Shown one piece after another: positions 14,906-24,032 of a stretch of DNA of 64,000 bases. Source of the stretch: DAISJM01 sp036821485 (GTDB taxonomy: Bacteria > Verrucomicrobiota > Kiritimatiellia > CAIQIC01 > JAGNIJ01); the NCBI GenBank assembly GCA_036821485.1, contig DAISJM010000002.1, positions 1 to 64,000 on the forward strand, written 5' to 3'. The stretch's first letter is position 1; each line of letters begins with the position of its first letter. The notes below the pieces were generated by a model that had not been told where the DNA came from, searched no databases, and worked only from the letters and a program-made list of their open reading frames with translations. The translations under genes were made by a program, and so were the position numbers.

Positions 14906-17324
14906 TCGCCCCGGCCGACTCTGCATCGCGCCACGGTTTCGAGTCCTTGTAGCTCTCCACCATCTTCGCGAGCGTTGAGCCCGGCGCAAGCTCCTGCGCC
15001 CGCCCAGCCAGTTTCACAGCAGCTCCGAATTCGCCCACTTCGGCATGCGCCGCAGCTCGGACCGCCAGCACCAGAGGATCCTTCTTATCGCTCAACCAGC
15101 CGGCCCGGTCCGCAAGTCGTACCGCCTCGGCGCCATTACGAACAGCGTCCTCCCGACACGTGGCGCGAATCCACCCGAGAGCCACCAAGGCCGACGTCTG
15201 GTACGGAAGGTCCTGTAAGACATTCTCATACAGGTCGGCCGCTTCACGAAACTTGCCGCGCCGGACCAGGAGATCGGCCAACTTCTCCTTTGCACGCGCG
15301 AAGTGAGGCAACTCCTTCAACACAGCTTCGAGTCCATCACGCGCATCGTCCAACGCGCCCACGGCCAGCGCCAGCATCGCGCGGTTGTACAAGCCCTGCA
15401 CGTTGCGTGGATGCTCGCGCACCACGCGCTCCAGCAAGGCGTAGGCATCGTCGAACCGGCTCATCGATGTGAAACTGCCCGCCAGGTTCACCTGCGCATC
15501 GACGTTCCGCGGATTAAGCTGCAGCGCGCGTTCGAAGAACGGCACGCTTGCGGGAATCGATCCAAGCCCCGCCAGCCTCGCCCCCACGCGGACAAAATCC
15601 CGATCGCGCCCACGCTTATCCACGCCCTCTTCCAAGGTTTGGAGAGCGGCGCCCCGGTCGCCCGCGCGCGCCTGCGCCTCCGCCAGTTGGAGCTTCAGAT
15701 CGTGACACCACGGCGCGATTTCGCCGGCCGACTGCAGCACGGGTACCGCCGCCGCACCATCTCCGACGTCCATCAACAACCGCGCAAAATTCTGCCGCAT
15801 CATCCAATCGTCGGGCCGCGCGGCCATCGCGCGTTGGTAAAGGTCCCTTACTTCATCGCCGCCCGCAGGCCGGGCCGCCCGCGCCTTCTCCTGCCACAGG
15901 TACACCGCTTCCTCGTTGAAGGCCTGCCGGATAAACGGCGCCCGCTTTGATCGCTCGCAAATCTCCAGGTATGTCTTCGCTTCATCCGCGGCCGAAAACG
16001 CGATCTGTTCCTTGCACGCGTCCATCGACGGGACTGCATCCGACCCACCCAACCCCAACAGCAAGCCCACGCCATCCAGCAGCCGCGATGCCACCCGGTA
16101 GTTGCCCTCGAACGAGAAATGTACGTGATCGAGGAAGACACCGTCCCCCAGCAACTCGGGGTCCTCGGTCAGGTTCAGCAAGGCGAATCGCGGCCGCGAG
16201 CAGTCGGACACCGCGAAGATGATCTCGTTGATCCGCGTATCGGCCCGAAACCGCAGCGCATCGAGATCACGCGCCGCCTCATATTCCGCCATCGCGTCCT
16301 GCCCCAGTCGCTCCATGCACCGCGCACGACGATAGCGCAGCTCGGCATATTCATCATCCAAGCGACTCGCCTCATCATACGATTTCAGCGCGTCCTTCCA
16401 GTCGGCAGATGCCTCGCAGCTGGTTCCATCCGCCCACGCTTTTCCCCACGCCGCGAGGTCCGCTGCGGCCAGCCCGCGGCGATGCTGCGACGCAAACGGC
16501 GGACACACGCGCAGGTTCACCGCGACGGTGCACAGCAACACCCCTGCTTTTGCATCGCCGGCGAAACTCATAATGTCGCGCAAGTTCGATTCAAAATGGC
16601 TGTAGGCCGCCTCCAACGCGGGATCGTCATGAGCCACCAGCGTCTGCGAAAACATCGAGAGCCCTTCCCATTCCGGCAGGCCCCGATCGCCCTTCGCAAG
16701 CTGCACGCCGGCGTCGAGCAACTGCCCCACGCGCGTCGCGCGATAGAACATATTCGCGCGGATATACGGCAGGCTACCCGAGAACGTGCGGAACGTGGTC
16801 CCCGGCCCGTACGGCCCGAGGATCTCGTTGTTGCCCATGTAGATAACGAAGAGGTCCGGCTCCGCCTGGGCACAGGCACGCGCAATCTCACGCACCGCAT
16901 GCGAGTTGATCGCCGTCATCGCGACATTGACCAGTTCCACCTGCGCGTCCGGATAACGCTCGCGGAGCATCACGTCCAATATCCGCGTGAAACTGTAATT
17001 GCCGGCAGGGTCGCCAAGCGCCGCCGATTCGCCCAGCACAAAGACGCGGCGGACGCCTGCCGGTTTCGGGGTTTGCAGGGCCAAATCGAGCGGCGCGCGC
17101 GCAATGGCCCGCGGAAAGAACCGCCAGCCGAAACGCTCGTTGACGTGCAACACAGTCCTGCCGTCTGCCAGCCGCATCGGTACCAGAAAAGCCGAGGGAT
17201 ATCCCCATCCCGCGATGCGCAGCCCAATTTCGAGACAGCCCACCACCAAAGCCGGGGCGAGCAGCGCCAGAAGCGCCCGCTTGGCCCAAATTGCACCGCG
17301 TCCTGTCCGTCCGCCTGTCGTCAT
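14859..17324 (-). CDS. Membrane-anchored SGNH-hydrolase-like protein with TPR repeats
   Basis: 821 residues. After a signal anchor (ALLALLAPALVVGCLEIGLRIAGW, residues 17-40) there is an SGNH-type region. Its nucleophile block is VFVLGESAALGDP with Ser100 (GES in place of GDS), followed by VIYMGNNEILGPYG with the Asn near 165. A late DHVHFSFEGNYRVA block fits the Asp-x-x-His pair near residue 400. The C-terminal half is a run of TPR repeats (for example NPRNVDAQVNLAGSFTSMSRFDDAYALL and ALVALGWIRATC). The active site would face the periplasm. Such proteins may remove or transfer acyl groups on exported polymers; the substrate is unknown. Its 3' end overlaps rmuC in convergent orientation. Confidence 0.8.
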   Translation of the reverse strand: MTTGGRTGRGAIWAKRALLALLAPALVVGCLEIGLRIAGWGYPSAFLVPMRLADGRTVLHVNERFGWRFFPRAIARAPLDLALQTPKPAGVRRVFVLGESAALGDPAGNYSFTRILDVMLRERYPDAQVELVNVAMTAINSHAVREIARACAQAEPDLFVIYMGNNEILGPYGPGTTFRTFSGSLPYIRANMFYRATRVGQLLDAGVQLAKGDRGLPEWEGLSMFSQTLVAHDDPALEAAYSHFESNLRDIMSFAGDAKAGVLLCTVAVNLRVCPPFASQHRRGLAAADLAAWGKAWADGTSCEASADWKDALKSYDEASRLDDEYAELRYRRARCMERLGQDAMAEYEAARDLDALRFRADTRINEIIFAVSDCSRPRFALLNLTEDPELLGDGVFLDHVHFSFEGNYRVASRLLDGVGLLLGLGGSDAVPSMDACKEQIAFSAADEAKTYLEICERSKRAPFIRQAFNEEAVYLWQEKARAARPAGGDEVRDLYQRAMAARPDDWMMRQNFARLLMDVGDGAAAVPVLQSAGEIAPWCHDLKLQLAEAQARAGDRGAALQTLEEGVDKRGRDRDFVRVGARLAGLGSIPASVPFFERALQLNPRNVDAQVNLAGSFTSMSRFDDAYALLERVVREHPRNVQGLYNRAMLALAVGALDDARDGLEAVLKELPHFARAKEKLADLLVRRGKFREAADLYENVLQDLPYQTSALVALGWIRATCREDAVRNGAEAVRLADRAGWLSDKKDPLVLAVRAAAHAEVGEFGAAVKLAGRAQELAPGSTLAKMVESYKDSKPWRDAESAGAIIPGSRGSQAEPLVR

Positions 17325-17437
17325 GACGCCCTGTCAGTACCACATCCGGCACGCCAAGGTGAAGCCAAGGTTACGGCTCCAAACGCGAACTTTGTCGCTT
17401 GAGCCTGCCGGATTTACCCCCTATTCTACGCGCATTC

Positions 17438-18316
17438 ATGACGACTCCGATCATAGCTTTTGCAAATCAAAAGGGCGGCGTGGGCAAGACCACCACGGTC
17501 GTCAGCCTGGCCGCGTGCCTCGCCGAACGGCGCAAGAGGATACTCCTCGTCGACCTCGACCCGCAGGCCAATGCCACCAGCGGCCTCGGCATGGAGAAGG
17601 TCGAGGGCCAAAGCATCTACCACGCACTCCTCGGCGAGAGCCCCGCGGAACCTCTCATCAAGTCCACCGCCATGGAGCGGCTCGACATCATCGGCTCGGA
17701 AGTCGATCTCGCCGGCGCGGAAGTGGATATCGCCCGCTCCGACCGATATCTGCATCGCTTCAAGGAAACGATCACTCCTGTCGCCGACAGCGGCCGCTAC
17801 GATTACATCTTCGTCGACTGCCCGCCCTCGCTGGGCATCCTGACCATGAACGCATTGACCGCCGCCGAGTCCATCATCATCCCTCTGCAGTGCGAATACT
17901 TCGCGCTCGAGGGCCTGAGCGTGATCACCCGACTCGCCGAGCGGCTGCGCGACAGCGGCGCCAACCCCGGGCTGCGCGTGGAAGGCATTGCGATGACGAT
18001 GTACGACATGCGGACGAACCTCTCCCAGCAGGTCGTTCAGGAAGTGGTCTCCCATTTCGGCAATCTCGTCTACGAAACGCTCATCCCACGCAGCGTGCGC
18101 CTCAGCGAAGCACCGAGTTTCGGCAAGCCCATCATCCTCTACGACCGCAACTGCACCGGGTCCGCAGCCTATCGCCAACTCGCCCGCGAATTTCTCGACC
18201 GTCGACGCATGGGAATCCCGGGCATGCCGGAAGAAGAAATCGTCGAGGAAGAATCCGAGCCCGTTGAGGAACAGCCGGCAGAATCGCCGGCCGAAGACCA
18301 GCCGCCGGCGCAATAG
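17438..18316 (+). CDS. parA: ParA/Soj family ATPase
   Basis: 292 residues from the ATG at 17438. The deviant Walker A motif KGGVGKTT lies at residues 11-18 (FANQKGGVGKTTTVVSLAACLA), the second motif is VDLDPQANATSGLG, and the Walker B block is YDYIFVDCPPSLGILT. The later PRSVRLSEAPSFGKPI motif is typical of chromosomal Soj/ParA. ParA moves ParB-parS complexes for chromosome partition. The C terminus carries an unusual acidic, proline-rich tail of about 30 residues (EEEIVEEESEPVEEQP ...). No parB follows: the next gene is def on the other strand, so the partner must be elsewhere or this is an orphan ParA. Confidence 0.92.
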   Translation: MTTPIIAFANQKGGVGKTTTVVSLAACLAERRKRILLVDLDPQANATSGLGMEKVEGQSIYHALLGESPAEPLIKSTAMERLDIIGSEVDLAGAEVDIARSDRYLHRFKETITPVADSGRYDYIFVDCPPSLGILTMNALTAAESIIIPLQCEYFALEGLSVITRLAERLRDSGANPGLRVEGIAMTMYDMRTNLSQQVVQEVVSHFGNLVYETLIPRSVRLSEAPSFGKPIILYDRNCTGSAAYRQLAREFLDRRRMGIPGMPEEEIVEEESEPVEEQPAESPAEDQPPAQ

Positions 18317-18334
18317 GCGGCCGCCGCGCCACAC

Positions 18335-18419
18335 ATTTTTCCAATGATTGGAAAAATGGCATTCAGATTTTCCAACCCTTGGAAAAACAGCGACAGAATT
18401 TTCCAAGGGTTGGAAAATC
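18335..18419. repeat. TTTTCCAA...TTGGAAAA palindromic repeats; probable bidirectional terminator
   Basis: Three palindromic units lie between the convergent parA and def genes: TTTTTCCAATGATTGGAAAA (within 18335-18357), TTTTCCAACCCTTGGAAAAA (18366-18388) and TTTTCCAAGGGTTGGAAAAT (18397-18419). Units 2 and 3 are reverse complements and can form a stem of about 20 bp around a ten-base loop, with A/T-rich flanks on both sides. This would stop transcripts from both directions. The third unit reaches the def stop codon. The same motif occurs inside plsY at 34565-34617. Confidence 0.75.
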
Positions 18420-18978
18420 AGCCCGTCTCGAGCGCCTCGCGCGTTTCCTTCTTCAGCCGCTTGAGTTGACCGGACAACGCGATGCGCTTGATGCGCGACA
18501 TGCGGTCCACGAGAAGCACGCCGTTGAGATGATCGATTTCGTGTTGCGCCACGCGGGCCACGAATTTCTTCAACCGCAGTTCCTGCGGCTTGCCTTTGAG
18601 ATCCAGAAATTGAACCGTCACTTCGACCGACCGCGACACCGGCGCATATATATCGGGGAAGCTCAGGCACCCCTCGTCGGCCACTTCCTTCTCGCCTGAA
18701 AAATCGGTGATCTTCGGATTGACCAGCACCAGCGGCATCGTCACGCCCGGATTGAGTACAACCCCATCTTCGGAACGATCCATCTCCAGCGGCACTTCGA
18801 TGACGCAAATCGCGTCGGTACTTCCCACCTGCTGGGCAGCCAACCCGACTCCCCGCTCGAGCCGCATGGTCTCGATCATATCCTTCGCCAGCGTGCGAAT
18901 GTTGTCGTCCACCTCGCGAACCGGGACCGCCGGCTCTCGAAGGACCTCGTCGCCATACGTATGGATAGCCTTCTTCAA
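18418..18978 (-). CDS. def: Peptide deformylase
   Basis: 186 residues. All three family motifs are present: GVGLAAQQVG near residue 43, EGCLSFP near 102 (cysteine is a metal ligand) and QHEIDHLNG near 145 (two histidines and the catalytic glutamate). The enzyme removes the formyl group from new proteins. The start is a TTG at 18976-18978, supported by GGAAAGG eight bases upstream and by the normal family spacing (KKAIHTYGDEVLREPA). The C-terminal tail (RMSRIKRIALSGQLKRLKKE) is the usual basic helix. It is divergent from the sugar transferase at 19075. Confidence 0.95.
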   Translation of the reverse strand: MKKAIHTYGDEVLREPAVPVREVDDNIRTLAKDMIETMRLERGVGLAAQQVGSTDAICVIEVPLEMDRSEDGVVLNPGVTMPLVLVNPKITDFSGEKEVADEGCLSFPDIYAPVSRSVEVTVQFLDLKGKPQELRLKKFVARVAQHEIDHLNGVLLVDRMSRIKRIALSGQLKRLKKETREALETG

Positions 18979-19074
18979 ATCGGTAAACCTTTCCCTGTCA
19001 CAATACCTTTTCCATCGAGCAAATCAACCGGTTCCACTTGCCGTTTGCGGGGTCTTTCCATAGAGTATGGGCGC

Positions 19075-19839
19075 ATGAACCGCATCCTGATCGTCGTACC
19101 GACCTATAACGAGAAGGAGAACATTCGCGAGATCGCGCAGGCCATTCTGGCCGCCTGCCCGCAAGCCAATATCCTTTTCGTGGATGATAATTCCCCGGAC
19201 GGCACCGGCCGCATGGCCGATGAGATGAGCCAGGCCGACCAGCGTATTCAGGTTCTGCACCGCAGTGGCAAGCAAGGTCTGGGCCGCGCCTACCTTGCCG
19301 GTTTCAAGTGGGCCCTTGAGCGTGACTACGAATTCATCTTCGAGATGGATGCCGATTTCTCCCACAACCCGGCCGACCTGCCCCGTTTGCTGGAGGGCGC
19401 TCAGTCGGCCGACCTCGCATTGGGCTCCCGCTACATCGGCGGCATCCGCGTCATCAACTGGCCCCTGAGCCGGCTCTTCTTGAGCAAAGGCGCCGCCGTC
19501 TATGTCAGACTGATCACGGGGATGCCGTTCACAGACCCGACCGGCGGATTCAAGTGCTATCGCCGCGCGGTGCTGGAGACCATCAACCTGGAACATATCA
19601 AATCCAACGGATACTCATTCCAGATCGAAATGACACACACGGCATGGCGCAAGGGCTTCCACATCGTGGAGGTTCCGATCACGTTCGAGGAACGTCGCTC
19701 CGGTTTTTCGAAAATGAGTTCGCATATCGTACGCGAAGCGTTGTGGATGGTGTGGAAGTTGCTCCTTCGCTCGGGATTCCGGCGCAGCCCCGGCCAGCGC
19801 AACGCCCGAAGCGCTATCGCCCACGGAGCCCCGTCATGA
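19075..19839 (+). CDS. Polyprenyl-phosphate mannose/glycosyl synthase (DPM1-like, GT2)
   Basis: 254 residues from the ATG at 19075. This is a GT-A fold family 2 enzyme: IVVPTYNEKENI at the start, VDDNSPDGTG for nucleotide binding, MDADFSHNP for the metal site (D-x-D), GSRYIGG and the DPTGGFKCYRR acceptor motif, all as in dolichol-phosphate mannose synthases. It lacks a C-terminal membrane anchor, as in bacterial soluble forms. It would load a sugar from a nucleotide donor onto polyprenyl phosphate on the inner face of the membrane. Its stop overlaps the next gene's start (ATGA), and that gene also handles a polyprenyl phosphate. A TTGCCG/TAGAGT pair (19038-19066) with 17-base spacing could be its promoter and would give a nearly leaderless mRNA; this is weak. 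Confidence 0.88.
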   Translation: MNRILIVVPTYNEKENIREIAQAILAACPQANILFVDDNSPDGTGRMADEMSQADQRIQVLHRSGKQGLGRAYLAGFKWALERDYEFIFEMDADFSHNPADLPRLLEGAQSADLALGSRYIGGIRVINWPLSRLFLSKGAAVYVRLITGMPFTDPTGGFKCYRRAVLETINLEHIKSNGYSFQIEMTHTAWRKGFHIVEVPITFEERRSGFSKMSSHIVREALWMVWKLLLRSGFRRSPGQRNARSAIAHGAPS

Positions 19840-20738
19840 GCAAGCCCTGGCTTCTCAGTCTCTTCCAAGCGCTGCGCCCGAAACAGTGGACCAAAAACGC
19901 GGTCGTGTTTGCCGCATTCTTCTTCGCGCTCGGCGACCGCAACCAACAGGTCGGCCTCGCCGCTTTCTGGATTGCCGTGCAAGCCACGCTGCTCTTCTGC
20001 GTGGTCTCAAGCGGAATCTACCTCATGAACGACGTCCGAGATGCGCCGTGGGATCGCGCACACCCGACGAAGAAGTTTCGCCCCATCGCTGCGGGCGAGG
20101 TATCGCCCGCCGCAGCTCTCGTCGCCGCCGCCCTGCTCCTCGCAGCAGGCATGACCGGCGCGTGGTTCCTGTCGCACAACTTTGCCGCCGTTCTACTGTC
20201 CTACATCGGTCTGCAAATCGTGTACACGCTGGTGCTGAAGCAGGTCGTTCTGTTGGATCTTTTCGTCATCGCGGCCGGGTTCGTGCTGCGGGCCATGGCC
20301 GGCGCCGTCGCTGTCAACGTCACTATCTCGCCCTGGCTCCTGCTGTGCGCCATGTTGCTGGCCCTGTTCCTGGCCCTGTGCAAACGCCGCCACGAGAAGG
20401 TGGTCGTGGGCGACACCGCCGGCGAAACCCGGGCCAATCTCGGCCGATACGATGAGCGACTGCTGGATCAGCTCATCGCCGTGGTCAGCGCCGCGACGCT
20501 GGTCTTCTACGCGCTCTACACGCTCTGGCCCGATACGGTACAGAAGTTCGGCAACGCCCGGCTGGCATTCACCATCCCCTTCGTCATCTTCGGCCTCTTC
20601 CGCTACCTCGACCTGGTCTACCGGCACGACAAGGGCGGCCACCCGGAACAAATCCTGCTCACGGATGCCCCCCTTCTGGTGGACCTCCTGCTCTACGGCG
20701 CCACCGTCTTCGTGCTCCTCTTTGTCGCCCACCCGTAA
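19836..20738 (+). CDS. Decaprenyl-phosphate phosphoribosyltransferase-like UbiA-family protein
   Basis: 300 residues with eight or nine membrane helices. The UbiA aspartate motif is NDVRDAPWDRAHPTKKFRPIAAG near residue 60, whose HPTKKFRP form is typical of DPPR synthase (Rv3806c-like) rather than of quinone prenyltransferases. The second acidic region is RYDERLLDQ near 205. DPPR synthases join phosphoribosyl pyrophosphate to decaprenyl phosphate, the first step toward lipid-linked arabinofuranose. The ATG at 19836 overlaps the stop of the GT2 gene by four bases and has GGAG seven bases upstream, so the two are co-translated. The DUF2723 protein begins 124 bases downstream. Confidence 0.88.
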   Translation: MSKPWLLSLFQALRPKQWTKNAVVFAAFFFALGDRNQQVGLAAFWIAVQATLLFCVVSSGIYLMNDVRDAPWDRAHPTKKFRPIAAGEVSPAAALVAAALLLAAGMTGAWFLSHNFAAVLLSYIGLQIVYTLVLKQVVLLDLFVIAAGFVLRAMAGAVAVNVTISPWLLLCAMLLALFLALCKRRHEKVVVGDTAGETRANLGRYDERLLDQLIAVVSAATLVFYALYTLWPDTVQKFGNARLAFTIPFVIFGLFRYLDLVYRHDKGGHPEQILLTDAPLLVDLLLYGATVFVLLFVAHP

Positions 20739-20862
20739 GTTTGTTGAACACCCCCGTTCCCGCGTTGTCGAAGGGGTATAAGTTCTTGACGGTAGGGCAC
20801 TAAAAGCCATACCTTCCTGTGCTCACGGACTCGAAATAAGGGCTCTTTATCAGGCAAAATCT

Positions 20863-23800
20863 ATGGCCGTGTCTAATGTGAAGTCAAAACCGGCGCCGGC
20901 ACCCGTTTCCCCGGAGAAACCGGCAGTTCCCGATCAACAAACCGGCGCCTTCTTTCGGCGCGTGGACTGGGCAGCTTTCTGGACCACCTTTCTGATCACC
21001 CTGGCGGTCTATGTCTATACTCTCGCGCCCACCGTCACACTCGAAGACTCGGGCGAACTCGCCGTCGGTTCGGATTACCTTGGCGTCCCCCATCCTCCGG
21101 GCTACCCCATCTGGACGCTGATCACATGGTTCTTCCAGTGGATATTCGGCTGGGTCCGCTACTACGGCCATCCCAATCCTGCCTGGTCGGTCGGCCTTGC
21201 CTCCGCCTTCTTCGGCGCGCTGGCTTGCGGGCTGCTGGCCCTTCTGGTCTGCCGATCCGGCTCGGATATGCTCCGCAGCCTGAAGCGCACCACGGAGGTG
21301 CTCGGGTACCAGACAGAGAACTTCCTCTGCTGGGTTGGTGGCGTCGCGGGCGGCCTGCTGCTTGCCTTCAGCCCCGTCCTCTGGTCCCAGTCCGTAATCG
21401 TGGAAGTGTATGCCCTGAACGCTTTCTTCCAGGGCTTGATCATTCTCCTGGTCTACCGATGGATGTGTCGCCCGCGCGAGGATAGCATCCTCTATGCGAC
21501 CGCATTCATCTTCGGTCTTGGCCTTACGAATCACCAGACACTCCTCTTCGTTGCCCCCGGATTGCTCGTGGCCATCTGGTTCCGCGACCGCCCTCTCTTC
21601 CGCGATTGCCTCGCCCTCTTGTTCTGGGCCGTGGCCGGGCTGATGTTCTGGAAGTCTTCACAGATAACCGGCGGCAACCTGAGCCCCGAGGCCCTGCGCG
21701 ACAAGCACACGCAGATGACGCTCGGCCTGCTCTTCCTCGTCGCCCCGGTCGGCCTGTTCCTCATCGAACGCAAGCTTTTCACCGAGTGGAAACGCGTCAT
21801 CATCGCTGCGCTACTGGTCGTGCTCGGCGTCTCCTTCTACGCCTATCTGCCGTTCTCGTCGGAACAGAACCCGCCCATCAACTGGGGCTATCCCCGCACC
21901 CCCGAGGGTTTCTGGCATGCCCTCAGCCGCGGCCAGTATGAGAAAATCACCCCGGCCGACATCTTCACCAAGAAATTCCTTCTACAGGTGTCGTCCTACC
22001 TGGGCGACTTGCGCCAGCAGTTCACATTCCCCATCACACTGATCGGCCTCGTGCCCTTCTTCTTTATCCACAAGATCGATCGGAAGACACGGACGTGGCT
22101 CTTCACCACGCTGATTTCATTCTTCTCGCTCGGCATCGTGCTCATCACCTTCCAGAACCCGCAGTTGGATATCCAGACGCTCTTCATCGGTCGCGTGCAA
22201 TTCATCCAATCCCACGCCGTGTACGCCATCTGGCTGGGCTATGGCCTGCTGTTCGGGCTGGCCTTCGCCGAAGCCGCCCTTGGCGGACGCTTCGGTCAGG
22301 GCGAGAAGGCTCGGAAGCCGTGGGTCTTCGGCATCAGCCTCGCCTACCTCGTGCTGGGCACGCTGCTCATCCTTAAGATCAGTGCTGCCGACGTCGCCGC
22401 GATCTGGACGATCTTCTTCATCCTGCTCGGCCTCACCATCATCGTGATCGTTTTCGGTCACCGCCAGGCCGCCCGTATCGCAGCCGTGGGTCTGGCCCTG
22501 CTCATTCCTCTCACGCTCATTTTCCAGAACGCCTACGATGAGGAGCAGATCAAGATCGTCGGCGGCGCCGAGCAGAATGGCCATGACTTCGGTTGGCAGT
22601 TCGGAAGCTGGGAACTCCAGGGCGAAGAAGGTATCCGCGAAAGCCTCAGCTACAAACGCTCGCCCGAGGAGTTCGAGAAGATCTGGGCAGACTATCCCAC
22701 GCCCGGGTACCCGTTGCCGATGGACACCAACGCCATCTTCTACGGAGGCACCGATCCCGGCCGTTTCGTGCCGACCTACATGATCTACAGCGGCAAAGTC
22801 CGTCCGGACGTCTACCTCATCACGCAGAACGCGCTCGCGGACAACACCTACATGAGCGTCATGCGCGACCTCTACGGCGATACCATCTGGATACCCTCCC
22901 AGCAGGACAGCAACTACGCGTTCCAGAAATACGTCGAGGATGTGCAGTCAGGGCGCATCCCCGCCGGCGCCGAGGTACAGTTTGAGAACGGTCGCGTCAG
23001 CGTGCAGGGCGTGCAGGGCGTGATGATGATCAACGGCATCCTTGCCAAGATGATCTTCGAGGCCAACCGGCACAAGAACACCTTCTACGTCGAGGAAAGC
23101 TACGTCATTCCGTGGATGTACCCCTACCTCGAACCCCACGGCCTGATCATGAAGATCAACAACGAACAGCTCTCCAGCCTTACGCCGGAAATGGTGAACA
23201 ACGACCGCAAGTTCTGGGACTGGTACACCAAGTATCTCATGGACAACCCCAAGTTCCTGCGCGACGTCGTTGCCCGCAAGACCTTCTCCAAGCTGCGCGG
23301 CGCCATCGCCGGTATCTATGCCTTCCGGCGCATGTTCCCCGAAGCCGAATATGCCTTTGTGCAGGCCATCGAGCTCTACCCGCTCAGCCCCGAAGCCAAT
23401 TTCCGTCTCGCCGATGTTTACATGCAGCAGCGCAAATTCACCCAGGCGCGCGAACTCATTGAGCGCTTCCTCAAGGAAGATCCGGGCAACGACAAGGTCG
23501 AGGGGTTCCTCAACCAGATTCGTGAAACAGAAAATGCTGACGGCCGCCGTCAGGAACTCGAGCAGAAATTCTCCAGCGGTCAGGCCGACCTCAATGTCGC
23601 GCTGGAACTTGCCGACCTCTATCGCAAGCTCGCCATGGACGGCCCCTTCCAAGGGCTGACGACCAGCATCCTGAACGATACCAATGTTCCGGCCAACGTG
23701 TATCTCGCGGTGGCCAAACTGTTCGCAGACGCGAAGCGCGGCGACCTGCTCATCAATGCGCTACAACGCTACCTCGCACGCGAACCGGCCAACCCGCGCG

Positions 23801-24024
23801 TGTGGATTGACCTTGCGGCGATCCAAGCCGGCATGCAGAAACCTGACGATGCGATTCAGTCTATTTCGCGCGCAGTCGAAATTGGCGGGGAACCCGCACG
23901 GGATATGGTTCGCAAGGATCGGCGGTTTGACGGGCTGCGCGACAACCCGAGATTCAAGGCCTTGGTGCCACAGGCGGCGCAGTCTTTGCCCATCAGCCTC
24001 CCGGGCAATCTGCCGCTGTTCTGA
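20863..24024 (+). CDS. DUF2723 membrane glycosyltransferase-like protein with C-terminal TPR repeats
   Basis: 1053 residues. A first helix (FWTTFLITLAVYVYTLAP) is followed by the family signature TLEDSGELAVGSDYLGVPHPPGYP near residue 65, with acidic residues as in GT-C enzymes that use lipid-linked sugars. About eleven more helices run to residue 560. A large outer domain follows (GTDPGRFVPTYMIYSGKVRPDVYLI), then TPR units from about 800 (AEYAFVQAIELYPLSPEANFRLADVY) to the end. Possible -35/-10 elements (TTGACG 20786, ATACCT 20809) lie upstream but are weak. Because it follows two genes that make polyprenyl-linked sugars, it probably transfers such a sugar to protein or glycan outside the cytoplasm; this is inference. 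Confidence 0.85.
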   Translation: MAVSNVKSKPAPAPVSPEKPAVPDQQTGAFFRRVDWAAFWTTFLITLAVYVYTLAPTVTLEDSGELAVGSDYLGVPHPPGYPIWTLITWFFQWIFGWVRYYGHPNPAWSVGLASAFFGALACGLLALLVCRSGSDMLRSLKRTTEVLGYQTENFLCWVGGVAGGLLLAFSPVLWSQSVIVEVYALNAFFQGLIILLVYRWMCRPREDSILYATAFIFGLGLTNHQTLLFVAPGLLVAIWFRDRPLFRDCLALLFWAVAGLMFWKSSQITGGNLSPEALRDKHTQMTLGLLFLVAPVGLFLIERKLFTEWKRVIIAALLVVLGVSFYAYLPFSSEQNPPINWGYPRTPEGFWHALSRGQYEKITPADIFTKKFLLQVSSYLGDLRQQFTFPITLIGLVPFFFIHKIDRKTRTWLFTTLISFFSLGIVLITFQNPQLDIQTLFIGRVQFIQSHAVYAIWLGYGLLFGLAFAEAALGGRFGQGEKARKPWVFGISLAYLVLGTLLILKISAADVAAIWTIFFILLGLTIIVIVFGHRQAARIAAVGLALLIPLTLIFQNAYDEEQIKIVGGAEQNGHDFGWQFGSWELQGEEGIRESLSYKRSPEEFEKIWADYPTPGYPLPMDTNAIFYGGTDPGRFVPTYMIYSGKVRPDVYLITQNALADNTYMSVMRDLYGDTIWIPSQQDSNYAFQKYVEDVQSGRIPAGAEVQFENGRVSVQGVQGVMMINGILAKMIFEANRHKNTFYVEESYVIPWMYPYLEPHGLIMKINNEQLSSLTPEMVNNDRKFWDWYTKYLMDNPKFLRDVVARKTFSKLRGAIAGIYAFRRMFPEAEYAFVQAIELYPLSPEANFRLADVYMQQRKFTQARELIERFLKEDPGNDKVEGFLNQIRETENADGRRQELEQKFSSGQADLNVALELADLYRKLAMDGPFQGLTTSILNDTNVPANVYLAVAKLFADAKRGDLLINALQRYLAREPANPRVWIDLAAIQAGMQKPDDAIQSISRAVEIGGEPARDMVRKDRRFDGLRDNPRFKALVPQAAQSLPISLPGNLPLF

Positions 24025-24032
24025 GAGAAGTT

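Noticed and set aside
13628..14989. 453-codon minus-strand frame
   Set aside because: Shadow of rmuC, which has clear RmuC motifs on the plus strand.
16119..18267. Two long plus-strand frames over the SGNH/TPR and parA genes
   Set aside because: The first is antisense to the TPR gene; the second runs out of frame through parA. Neither shows domains.
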